From: CATQHQ01 sp965243805
Lineage (GTDB): Bacteria > Gemmatimonadota > Gemmatimonadetes > Longimicrobiales > Gaopeijiaceae
Direction of reading: 5' to 3'
NCBI GenBank assembly: GCA_965243805.1
Contig: OZ251577.1
Coordinates: forward strand, 2,542,001 to 2,606,000
DNA length: 64,000 nt
Shown here: positions 9,894-17,240 of the stretch, piece after piece
Layout: the number at the start of each line of letters is the position of its first letter
Position numbering within the stretch: the first letter of the stretch is position 1
Translations under genes and position numbers: made by a program
The notes under the pieces: generated by a model
Databases searched by the model: none
The model's input: only the letters and a program-made list of their open reading frames with translations
What the model was told of the DNA's origin: nothing

Positions 9894-10164
9894 TCCCTAA
9901 CGATGTCGCCGAACGGGCCGCTGGGCCAGCCCCCTGATGGCGGTCAGCCGCCGCCGGCTGCCACATGGGATGTCGATCCAGTTCCTACGGGGAGTGTTCG
10001 GCCCGGAAGAAAGTCCTTGCGTTCGGGAAACATGTGTTCCATAGTGTCGTTCCCCTCACGGTACCTGCGTGCGGCCGGCTGGATGCCGCCAGCGGCTGTG
10101 ACGCCATGACCACCAACCCGCCCCGCTCGCCGGAAACATCCGCTTCCCGAAACAGCCCCCTACG

Positions 10165-10899
10165 ATGACGCTGCCCCTCGTCCGAGCCCTTTCGCTCGCC
10201 TTCCGGATCGCCTGCTGCTCCACCGCCGTCCTGATCGTCGCGGTTTCCCTCTTCCTCGCCACGGTGCCCGCCTCCGCCGCGATGGCGGCGCCTCCCCAGG
10301 CTCAGGACTTGGCGCAGTCCCAGGACGCAGCCCGGCCACAGGACTCGGCCCAGTCCCAAGACTCGGCCCAGCCCCAGGACTCGGCAGTGGTCGTCTACTT
10401 GGTCCGCCACGCCGAGAAGGCCGACGACGGAACCGACGACCCGCCGCTGGCGGTAGCGGGGCAGATACGGGTGTGGGTTCTGCGGGCGCTTCTCGCCGAC
10501 GCCGACCTTACTCACGTCCACACGACCGATTGGAAGCGTACTCGGGAGACCGCGGTGCCGATCGCCGACGCCGCCGGACTCGAGCCTGTGCTGTACGACC
10601 CTCAGGAGCTCGAGGATGTGGCCGCCGAGATCGAGGCGATGCCCGGGCGACACTTGGTGGTGGGCCACAGCAACACGACGCCCCAGCTGGCGGCGGCCCT
10701 GGGTGGCGACCCGTCGGGTCCGATCCAGGAGCTGGAGTACGACCGGCTCTACATTGTGACGATTGTGCCGGGCCGCTCTCCCCTCACCACCCTGTTGCGC
10801 TTTGGCGAACCCTTCGTGGCGGGCGAGGACTTCGGCCTGCGGGCCTCCCGACAGCTGGCCCGTCCGAGGGCGGCCACCGCGGGTCGGGAAGGGAACTGA
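10165..10899 (+). CDS. Secreted histidine phosphatase (phosphoglycerate-mutase-like)
   Basis: A 244-residue protein with a signal peptide (residues about 1-40, ending ASAAMAAP). A low-complexity linker follows, made of SQDAARPQDSAQSQDSAQPQ repeats. The phosphatase core begins YLVRHAEKAD, where RHAE carries the catalytic histidine, and closes with LVVGHSNTTPQLAAAL supplying the second histidine. This is the short SixA-like or Ais-like branch of the family, here exported. Substrate unknown. Its stop lies 9 nt from the convergent DUF481 gene. Confidence 0.82.
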   Translation: MTLPLVRALSLAFRIACCSTAVLIVAVSLFLATVPASAAMAAPPQAQDLAQSQDAARPQDSAQSQDSAQPQDSAVVVYLVRHAEKADDGTDDPPLAVAGQIRVWVLRALLADADLTHVHTTDWKRTRETAVPIADAAGLEPVLYDPQELEDVAAEIEAMPGRHLVVGHSNTTPQLAAALGGDPSGPIQELEYDRLYIVTIVPGRSPLTTLLRFGEPFVAGEDFGLRASRQLARPRAATAGREGN

Positions 10900-10908
10900 C
10901 GGGGCGCG

Positions 10909-11832
10909 TTACAGAGTCACCACCAGCGCCAGGGTCGCCACGCGGTCCAGCTTCCGTCGGGCGACGAACACGGTCCCGGCGGACTCGCCGGCCGACGACA
11001 CCAGCGGCACGCCGGCCAACGACGGGCGGTTGTCGAAGAGCAGGCGGACGGTGGTCTTGAGTCCCAGGTTGTCGTTCATGGCGATGCTCAGCGCGTTGGT
11101 CCAGTCGGCTCGCATGTCGGAGAGCTCCAGCCCGTTGCCGTCCAGCACCAGGGCGCTGGTCCACTCGGAGTTGTCGGTCAGCTGCAACGAGTGGTCCGCC
11201 GAGAGCTGCAGCCCCACGAAGTCGTCCCGGGTCTCCGGGTTGGCCACCACATCCTCCTGGAAAGTGTAGGTGGCCGCGTAGCCCGTGCGAAGCCGCCAGG
11301 CGTCCCCCTGAATCCAACGGGTCGAGAGACCTGTGGCGGCCACGTACCGGGCGGCCACGCCGGAGAAGGTGTTGCGGGTCCAGTCGGACTTGGCGAAGAT
11401 CGCCGACCGGCGGGAGAGTGCGAAGTCGAGCCGTAGCCGCACGTAGTAGTTCTCCGCCGACACCCGGCTTTCGGAGCGTTCCTCGATCCGGTAGGCGTCG
11501 GCGGTGCCTCGGGCCGTTCGGTCGACCTGCGTCGTGCGCGTGCGGATCCCGCCTGCCTCGATCTTCAGCTCCGCCGGCTCCCAGCTGCGGCCCAGTGTGG
11601 TGGCCAACCCCAGCGTGGACGACTGGGCGTTGCCCCCGGTCTGGACGAAGCTGAGCTCGCCGGAGATGCTCCAGCCGGGGTCGTCGGCCTGTTGGGCGTC
11701 GCCTGGCGTCTGCTGGGCGTCACCTTGCTGGGCGTGGGCCGAAAGGGCCGGGGCGAGGACCGCGGCCCCCAGCAGGGCCGTCGCGAGGACCGTCGCGGCC
11801 GGCGGGCGGGTCGCCGAGCCCGGTCGACGCAC
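10909..11832 (-). CDS. DUF481 (YdiY-like) outer-membrane protein
   Basis: A 307-residue exported protein with a signal peptide (VLATALLGAAVLAPALSAHAQ). DUF481-like features are WSISGELSFVQTGGNAQSSTLGLATTLG, then repeated amphipathic strands typical of a beta-barrel, ending in a hydrophobic VATLALVVTL. The GTG start at 11832 lies 2 nt after the MBL-rhodanese stop, so the two are probably co-transcribed. Function unknown for the family. A salt- or stress-related outer-membrane role is reported only for a few homologues. Confidence 0.78.
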   Translation of the reverse strand: MRRPGSATRPPAATVLATALLGAAVLAPALSAHAQQGDAQQTPGDAQQADDPGWSISGELSFVQTGGNAQSSTLGLATTLGRSWEPAELKIEAGGIRTRTTQVDRTARGTADAYRIEERSESRVSAENYYVRLRLDFALSRRSAIFAKSDWTRNTFSGVAARYVAATGLSTRWIQGDAWRLRTGYAATYTFQEDVVANPETRDDFVGLQLSADHSLQLTDNSEWTSALVLDGNGLELSDMRADWTNALSIAMNDNLGLKTTVRLLFDNRPSLAGVPLVSSAGESAGTVFVARRKLDRVATLALVVTL

Positions 11833-11834
11833 GG

Positions 11835-13262
11835 CTAGCCGCCCCGAAAGAGGTCGTTGACCGCGCTGACCTCGAACCCCTGGCGTTCCAGGAAAGATGC
11901 GGCGGCCGACGCCCGGGCGCCGCTCAGGCAGTGGACCAGCAGGCGCCGGTCGCGGGGGAGCTCATCCAAGCGCCCGGCCAAGCGGGTGTGGGCGATGTTG
12001 GTGGCGCCTTCCAGGGAACGAGCGGCGTGCTCCGCGGCCGTCCTCACGTCCACCACTTGGAAGCGGGGGTCCGCCCGGCGGTCGCGGAGCTGGGAGAAGC
12101 GGAGTGCCTCCGTGGCGGCCAGCGGTCCTCCGGCCTTCGCGTACTCGTCCAGCGCCTGGGGGGGAGCCCACGCCGCAACCCGGTCGAGGCCGATCCGAAC
12201 CAAGTTGCGGACCGCCTCCTCCACCTGGGCTTCGCGGCAGAGCAGGACGATCTCGTCGCTGGGGTCCACATAGCAGCCCGTCACCGTCGGGAACGCCTTG
12301 TCGAGGGGCGCGTAGACCGAGCCGGGAACGTGGGCCGCGTAGTAGGCCATGCGATCCGGGCGCGTGTCCACCACCACGGGACTGCCGGACAGCGGCCCGG
12401 GCGCGGCGGCGGGGCCGACGAGCCGCGCCAACTCCGATCCGGTCAAGCGTCGTGGACGAGGCAGGTCGCCTAGCAGCCGAGGACCTTGCCGGTTCTCCAC
12501 CTTCATCCGGCCGAAGTAGAGGGGCGGCTCGGGCTGGCCGTCCAGGATGTACTCCACGAAGGCGTCTTCGCCCTTGCGGACCGCTGCCAGCGCGGGGCTG
12601 TGGCGGAGTTCGTAGCCAACGGTGGTGTCGGGGACCGCTCCCAGTGCCTTCCCGCAAGCGCTCCCGGCCCCGTGGCCGGGCCATATCCGGAGGTACTCGG
12701 GGAGCTCGAGCACGCCCGTGGCCGACGCGTACAGCCGACGCGCCGACGGCTCCATGGCCCCGGCCTGCCCGACGGCCGACTCCAGCAGGTCGGGCCGTCC
12801 CAAGTCGCCCACGAACACGAAATCGCCGGACACCATCCCCATGGGTTCGGTCGCCCCGCTGCCTTGGTCGGTGACCAGGAAGCTCATGTGCTCGGGCGTG
12901 TGCCCTGGCGTGTGCACGGCCCGCACCGCCACCCCCCCGACGGTGAAGCGGTCGCCGTCGCGCAGGACCGTGACGTTCTCGCTGCCGTTCGCCCACTCGT
13001 ACTCCCAGCCCTTCCCCCCTTCGCCGGAGAGGTAGGCCCTGCAGCCGAGGCGCTCGGCGAACTCGCGGCAACCGGAGAGGAAGTCGGCGTGGATGTGGGT
13101 CTCGGCCGTTGCGACGATCCGCAACCCAGCGCGGCGGGCCGTCTCCACGTAGCGGTCCACGTCGCGCTGCGGGTCCACCACCATTGCCTCTCCGGTGCCC
13201 TGGCACCCCACGACGTAGGCGTACTGGGAGAGCTTCTCGTCGGCGACCTGCCTGAAGAACAT
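11835..13262 (-). CDS. MBL-fold hydrolase with two rhodanese domains (persulfide dioxygenase-like)
   Basis: A 475-residue protein. Residues 1-250 form a metallo-beta-lactamase domain of the persulfide-dioxygenase type, with ATAETHIHADFLSG, HTPGHTPEHMSF and VSGDFVFVGDLGRPDLL. The first rhodanese domain (about 290-385) holds VVDTRPDRMAYYAAHVPGS and LLCRE. The second (about 395-475) has VVDVRTAAEHAA and the active-site loop LLVHCLSGARAS. Such proteins oxidise or transfer sulfane sulfur from thiol persulfides. The ATG at 13262 has AGGAG upstream. A cytosolic role in sulfide detoxification would fit the molybdoenzyme operon at 22.9-30.5 kb. Confidence 0.85.
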   Translation of the reverse strand: MFFRQVADEKLSQYAYVVGCQGTGEAMVVDPQRDVDRYVETARRAGLRIVATAETHIHADFLSGCREFAERLGCRAYLSGEGGKGWEYEWANGSENVTVLRDGDRFTVGGVAVRAVHTPGHTPEHMSFLVTDQGSGATEPMGMVSGDFVFVGDLGRPDLLESAVGQAGAMEPSARRLYASATGVLELPEYLRIWPGHGAGSACGKALGAVPDTTVGYELRHSPALAAVRKGEDAFVEYILDGQPEPPLYFGRMKVENRQGPRLLGDLPRPRRLTGSELARLVGPAAAPGPLSGSPVVVDTRPDRMAYYAAHVPGSVYAPLDKAFPTVTGCYVDPSDEIVLLCREAQVEEAVRNLVRIGLDRVAAWAPPQALDEYAKAGGPLAATEALRFSQLRDRRADPRFQVVDVRTAAEHAARSLEGATNIAHTRLAGRLDELPRDRRLLVHCLSGARASAAASFLERQGFEVSAVNDLFRGG

Positions 13263-13378
13263 GAGCGGCTCTCCTGGTGCGGGTGGGGCGAGGGGGGCGT
13301 GGAGGGGGTGCGGGCGGGGACAGAAGGGGAAGCGGCGAGCAGCAAGCGGCAAGCGGTTCCCTTTGGAGGCGAATAGTG

Positions 13379-13407
13379 TATAATGTGGGCTCCGTTTTCG
13401 GAAACGG
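13379..13407 (+). promoter_or_regulatory. TATAAT box and leader hairpin before tRNA-Lys
   Basis: A consensus TATAAT at 13379-13384 lies 28 nt upstream of tRNA-Lys. No good -35 box is visible. Between it and the tRNA, CCGTTT-TCGG-AAACGG (13392-13407) forms a perfect 6-bp hairpin, possibly part of the precursor leader. Confidence 0.5.
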
Positions 13408-13411
13408 TGCC

Positions 13412-13484
13412 GCCCTGCTAGCTCAACTGGTAGAGCATCCGACTCTTAATCGGCAGGTTCGGGGTTCGAGTCCCTGGCGGGGCA
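13412..13484 (+). tRNA. tRNA-Lys (anticodon CTT)
   Basis: A 73-nt cloverleaf. The acceptor GCCCTGC pairs with GCGGGGC plus discriminator A, the D-arm is GCTC...GAGC, and the anticodon loop CTCTTAA gives anticodon CTT. The T-loop is TTCGAGT. No CCA is encoded. It has its own upstream TATAAT box. Confidence 0.95.
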
Positions 13485-13571
13485 CTGACTAGAGGTGGTG
13501 GAAGGCCCAGATGTGGTGGAGGGCCCAGAGGGTAGCGGGCAGCGGAGGGGCCTCCAGAAGCGGCGGCGGGC

Positions 13572-14693
13572 CTAGAGGGCGGTGGCGGGCAGGTAGGTGC
13601 GGAGGGCGACGGCGGGCGCCTCGGACGCCGTCACCCGGAAGGTGCCCATCGTTGCCGGGAGCAGGGCGAAGCGGACCGCATCCAGGCGGCGAGACGGGTA
13701 CGAGGGGACGGTCGGCGGGTACGAGGGGACGGCCGGTGCGTTCGTGGGGGCGGCCGGCGCGATCTGGGCCGAGCCCGCCACGACCCCCCACGCCTCGAAC
13801 GTCTCGCCGTTCAACTCGCTTTCGAACGCCGCGCCGGGGGCCAGGGTCACCCGCTCCACCACGAACTTGTCGCACACGGCAAGCGCCTCGCGCCGGACGC
13901 CGTTGCGGTCCTCCATCACGACCGGGCTTTGCACGCCCGGCGGCTGTAACAGCGGCGACGCGGAGGCCGGCTCGGGGTTGTGTCCAACGCCGGCTGCTGC
14001 CAGCGCCTGCTCCACATGAAGCTCTCTGCCGCCGTCCTCGGGGCCGGGCCGTCCCCAGTCGTACAAGCGGTAGGTGATGTCGGAACTCTGCTGGATCTCC
14101 GCCAGCACAACCCCCGGCAGGATGGCGTGGACCGTGCCGGCGGGAACCAGCACCGCGTCTCCGGGGCGGACGGCCACTCGGTTCAGGAGCTGCTCGATCC
14201 GTCGATCCGAAGCCGCGTTGCGGAGGGTTGCGGGGTCGACGCCAGCGGCCAAGCCCAGGATCACCTCGGCGCTGGGCTCGGCGTGGAGGATGTACCACAT
14301 CTCGGTCTTGCCGGTCTTGCCGGTCTCGCCGGGACGGGTTCGGGCAGCGTGGGCGTCGCTGGGATGGACCTGCACGGAGAGCGGTTGGTTGGCGTCCAGC
14401 AGCTTGAAGAGGAGGGGGAAGGCGATCCGGTCCGACGCCCTTGGTGCGCGACGCCCGACCAGCCGGGTACCGTAGCGGGCCGCTAGGTCCGGCAGGCTGA
14501 TCCCCGCGAGGGGTCCGCTGTCCACCAGGGTGGGCGCGGAGCGGTGGGCGGAGATCTCCCAGCTCTCGGCGGTGACGCCCTCGGGGAGACGCCGGCCGAA
14601 GAGGCGCTCCAGGTTGCGGCCGCCCCAGACATAGTCCTTCAGCCGGGGATGGAAGGTGAGGGGGGCGCGGAGCGGGTCGGAGGGGGTGGGCAT
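13572..14693 (-). CDS. manA: Mannose-6-phosphate isomerase, class I
   Basis: A 373-residue type I phosphomannose isomerase, interconverting fructose-6-P and mannose-6-P for GDP-mannose or mannose use. It opens LTFHPRLKDYVWGGRNLERLFGR. Zinc ligands are visible in LSVQVHPSDAHA, TEMWYILHAEPSAE and VPAGTVHAI, with the substrate arginine region in EIQQSSDITYRLYDWGR. A proline-rich insertion (APAVPSYPPTVPSYPSRR) built from a short duplication lies in the C-terminal domain. The reading frame is intact. Confidence 0.92.
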   Translation of the reverse strand: MPTPSDPLRAPLTFHPRLKDYVWGGRNLERLFGRRLPEGVTAESWEISAHRSAPTLVDSGPLAGISLPDLAARYGTRLVGRRAPRASDRIAFPLLFKLLDANQPLSVQVHPSDAHAARTRPGETGKTGKTEMWYILHAEPSAEVILGLAAGVDPATLRNAASDRRIEQLLNRVAVRPGDAVLVPAGTVHAILPGVVLAEIQQSSDITYRLYDWGRPGPEDGGRELHVEQALAAAGVGHNPEPASASPLLQPPGVQSPVVMEDRNGVRREALAVCDKFVVERVTLAPGAAFESELNGETFEAWGVVAGSAQIAPAAPTNAPAVPSYPPTVPSYPSRRLDAVRFALLPATMGTFRVTASEAPAVALRTYLPATAL

Positions 14694-14729
14694 GAAGGAC
14701 TGGGGGTGAGCCGGGCGGTGAGCCGGGTG

Positions 14730-15989
14730 CTACTGGGAGAACGTGATGGGAAGCCGGATCCACGCGGGCACCGTCTCCTCTCGGTTCTTGGCCGGGGAGA
14801 AGTTGAACGACTCCGCTGCTCGCAGCGCGGCTTCGTCCAGGGCGGCGTGCCCCGAACTGCGGTCCAGCAGGACGTTCACGGGGTTTCCGGTCACGTCGAC
14901 GTAGAGATGGACCAAGACGGTGCCTCCGATCCCCGCATCCCGGAGGAGCGGCGGGTACTCTTGCGCCAGGACTTTCTGCACTTCGGCCGCGTTGACGATG
15001 CGCGGTGCCGACGTGTACGGTGTGAAGGTGGGCTCGGCGGGCACCGGCCCGACCTGTTCTGCGGGCACCGGCTCGACGGATGTCGGCTCCGCCGAGTCGC
15101 GGCTGACCCCCGGGGCGATCATGGCGAGGCCGGCCACGAAGACGGCGGCGAACGCCAGCAGCGCCGCTTGGGCCAACCGGACCTGGGGCGACCGGCGCAA
15201 CAAGCCCCGAATGCGGCGCTCCACGAACGAGCGTGGCTCGGAGATCGCCGCGCCGGCGGCCAGCGTGCCCAAGCCGCTGGGACGAGCCCCCATGTCCAGC
15301 AGGAGCTTCCCGTACATGCGGCGGCGGTGGGGCATCCGGGCCAGCACGCGGCGGTCGCAGTCCATCTCCAGGGCCAGCCCCAGGCGGCGGCACTGGAACC
15401 AGAGGGCCGGGTTCCAGGGGAACGCCGTCAGCGCCAGGAGGGCCAGGAAGCGGAGCTCCACATCGTGGGCGCGCAGGTGCTCCTCCTCGTGGACGAGAAC
15501 GAGTTCCTGACGGGCGGGCGCGGCCTCGCGCATCCACTCCGGCAGCACGATGCGGGGAGCGACCAGCCCCAGCACGGCGGGACCGACCTCCCGGGACCAG
15601 AGCACGTCGCGTCCCCGCAACGTTCCCCGACGCCACGACCGTCGCCGACGGAGCAGGCGCGCACCCGCCGCCAGCGCGCCCACCGCGACGCAACACGAGA
15701 GAACGGCCCATCCCGCCAGCAGCGCGCCGTCCAGCGAGTGAAGGACCGAGTCGCCCGCAACGGTGACCGCCAGCGGTTCGAGGGCGATTGGGGGCGAGGC
15801 GGGCGGGGTGCCGGCGGAGCCTCCACCCGCGCCAGCCAGGAATCGGGTCACGGGAACCACGACCGTCCCGGCTGCCGCGGCGGCCCATGCCCAGCGGCGT
15901 CCCCGGTTCAGGAGTCGTTCGGCGGCCAGCGCGGCCACCACGAACAGCAGGCCCGCTCCGACGGACCAGAGCATCCATGCGGCGATCAT
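14730..15989 (-). CDS. M56 (BlaR1-like) membrane metallopeptidase with TonB C-terminal domain
   Basis: A 419-residue membrane protein. The first membrane segments (MIAAWMLWSVGAGLLFVVAA onward) lead to the M56 zinc site LVHEEEHLRAHD near residue 165. A further membrane helix lies around residue 265. A TonB C-terminal domain covers about residues 325-419 (GIGGTVLVHLYVDVTGNPVNV ... LPITFSQ). M56 peptidases sense signals and cleave partner BlaI repressors, while the TonB tail implies contact with outer-membrane transporters. The ATG overlaps the stop of the upstream blaI remnant (ATGA, 15986-15989). The cognate repressor is broken, so the usual protease-repressor switch is probably lost at this locus. 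Confidence 0.83.
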   Translation of the reverse strand: MIAAWMLWSVGAGLLFVVAALAAERLLNRGRRWAWAAAAAGTVVVPVTRFLAGAGGGSAGTPPASPPIALEPLAVTVAGDSVLHSLDGALLAGWAVLSCCVAVGALAAGARLLRRRRSWRRGTLRGRDVLWSREVGPAVLGLVAPRIVLPEWMREAAPARQELVLVHEEEHLRAHDVELRFLALLALTAFPWNPALWFQCRRLGLALEMDCDRRVLARMPHRRRMYGKLLLDMGARPSGLGTLAAGAAISEPRSFVERRIRGLLRRSPQVRLAQAALLAFAAVFVAGLAMIAPGVSRDSAEPTSVEPVPAEQVGPVPAEPTFTPYTSAPRIVNAAEVQKVLAQEYPPLLRDAGIGGTVLVHLYVDVTGNPVNVLLDRSSGHAALDEAALRAAESFNFSPAKNREETVPAWIRLPITFSQ

Positions 15990-16186
15990 TCTTCTTCTCC
16001 CTCCTCTTCGAGGCGCTGATCGAGCAGCTTGCGGAGTCGCTTCACGGCGTCCAACGAGAGCTGCTCTTCTGATACCAGATGAGTCATCAAAAGTTCCGCG
16101 GAGCCGAAGAACGCCTTATCCCGGAGCCGTCCCAGGATCGACCGGCTGGCCGTCGCAAACCCATCGGTTTTCCGCCAGCCATTCAA
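15986..16186 (-). pseudogene. Truncated BlaI/MecI-family repressor (C-terminal part only)
   Basis: The last roughly 45 residues (FFGSAELLMTHLVSEEQLS then LDAVKRLRKLLDQRL) match the dimerisation tail of BlaI/MecI repressors, which normally precede an M56 gene. The roughly 80-residue N-terminal winged helix is missing. In its place the frame reads through the 3' end of the SGNH hydrolase gene in another phase (MNGWRKTDGFATAS). The stop overlaps the M56 start exactly as an intact blaI would. A deletion probably fused the upstream gene to the repressor tail. A short peptide could still be made but could not bind DNA in the usual way. Confidence 0.65.
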
Positions 16187-17237
16187 CGAGGGCTTCCGCG
16201 GCCCACTGGTGGCCCAACGGACTCCAGTGCTCGTCGTTGGGGAAGTGGGCGTCGGCGAGCGAGCCTCCCTGTCGCCGGATGTAGTCCGCTTGGTCGACCA
16301 AGGGGATGCGCCGGTCGGCAGCCAGCTTCGATAGGGCGAGCGAAAGAGGGCGACCCATGCTATGGGACGACATCACCACAAGCTCGGAGCCGGCCTGCCG
16401 GGTGCGCTCCGTCCACTGATCAAGCGCGAAGCCAGTGAGCTCGACGGAGAGCAACGGGGGCGGGCGGCGGGGGGGGATGTGGATTGCCAACCCCCGCCAA
16501 GCCGCACGCTTCCTCCCCAGCCACAGCATGGACCATGCGCCCAGGATTGGCGGGTGAACCTCCCACGGCCCCTCTCCAGGAAGCCATCTTCGCCAACCGC
16601 GGATCGGCGCAAGGGACGGCTTGTCGGGGGGTAGCACAAGCGTCGTGCCGTGCTCGGTTCGCTCTGCCGTGGCTACGTCGGGCCTAGTCTCCGCGTTGTC
16701 GCCGAAGTCGTTGTACGCGAAGACGAGCACGACCAAGCGCGGCGGTCGGTGGCGGATCCACTCGTCCCAGAACGCTAGCTGCTGGAGTTGGCCGGTGCCG
16801 CGCCAACCGTACGCTGCCGTGGTGACGTCAAGCTGGGGCAGCTGCTGGGCGGCCAGCCGCTCCATCTCCACCTGGACCTTGTCGGCGACCCGCACCTCCT
16901 TGGCCTCAATGTAGGAATCGCCCACGACGGCCACATGGCAGCTTGACCGGGTGCGCTGGGGCGTGGGCGGCTCCCGATCAAGGAAACCGAGGCTGTTGGC
17001 GCGAGAGGTGGTCCAGTAGTCCAGCCAGTTGGTCCAACGCACCTCCGAATGCGGCTTCAGGAGGTAGCCCACGCCGGACACGTACTCGAACTCGAGGGCG
17101 GGATGCGCAAAGGGCCAAGTCAGCCGCAGGTACGCTTCGCCGGTCCCCGCGACGGCCGCCATGCCCACGACGACGAGCAGCACGTTCCACAGCACGACTC
17201 GGCCCACGGCACCGAGTTCCGCACGCGGCGAACGCAC
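16116..17237 (-). CDS. Membrane-anchored SGNH/GDSL-like hydrolase
   Basis: A 373-residue protein with an N-terminal membrane helix (VVLWNVLLVVVGMAAVAG). An SGNH-type fold follows: VAVVGDSYIEAKEV is block I with the catalytic serine, and FPNDEHWSPLGHQWAA is block V with the catalytic Asp-His. The family includes acyltransferase and deacetylase enzymes acting on polysaccharides or lipids. The GTG start at 17237 lies 3 nt after the S9 peptidase stop. The 3' end overlaps the blaI remnant, so the last residues (WVCDGQPVDPGTAPG) may be altered by that deletion. Confidence 0.75.
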   Translation of the reverse strand: MRSPRAELGAVGRVVLWNVLLVVVGMAAVAGTGEAYLRLTWPFAHPALEFEYVSGVGYLLKPHSEVRWTNWLDYWTTSRANSLGFLDREPPTPQRTRSSCHVAVVGDSYIEAKEVRVADKVQVEMERLAAQQLPQLDVTTAAYGWRGTGQLQQLAFWDEWIRHRPPRLVVLVFAYNDFGDNAETRPDVATAERTEHGTTLVLPPDKPSLAPIRGWRRWLPGEGPWEVHPPILGAWSMLWLGRKRAAWRGLAIHIPPRRPPPLLSVELTGFALDQWTERTRQAGSELVVMSSHSMGRPLSLALSKLAADRRIPLVDQADYIRRQGGSLADAHFPNDEHWSPLGHQWAAEALVEWLAENRWVCDGQPVDPGTAPG

Positions 17238-17240
17238 CCG

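Noticed and set aside
13393..13408. Rho-independent terminator before tRNA-Lys
   Set aside because: The hairpin has a perfect stem but no T-tract and lies between a TATAAT box and the tRNA, so it fits a leader better than a terminator.
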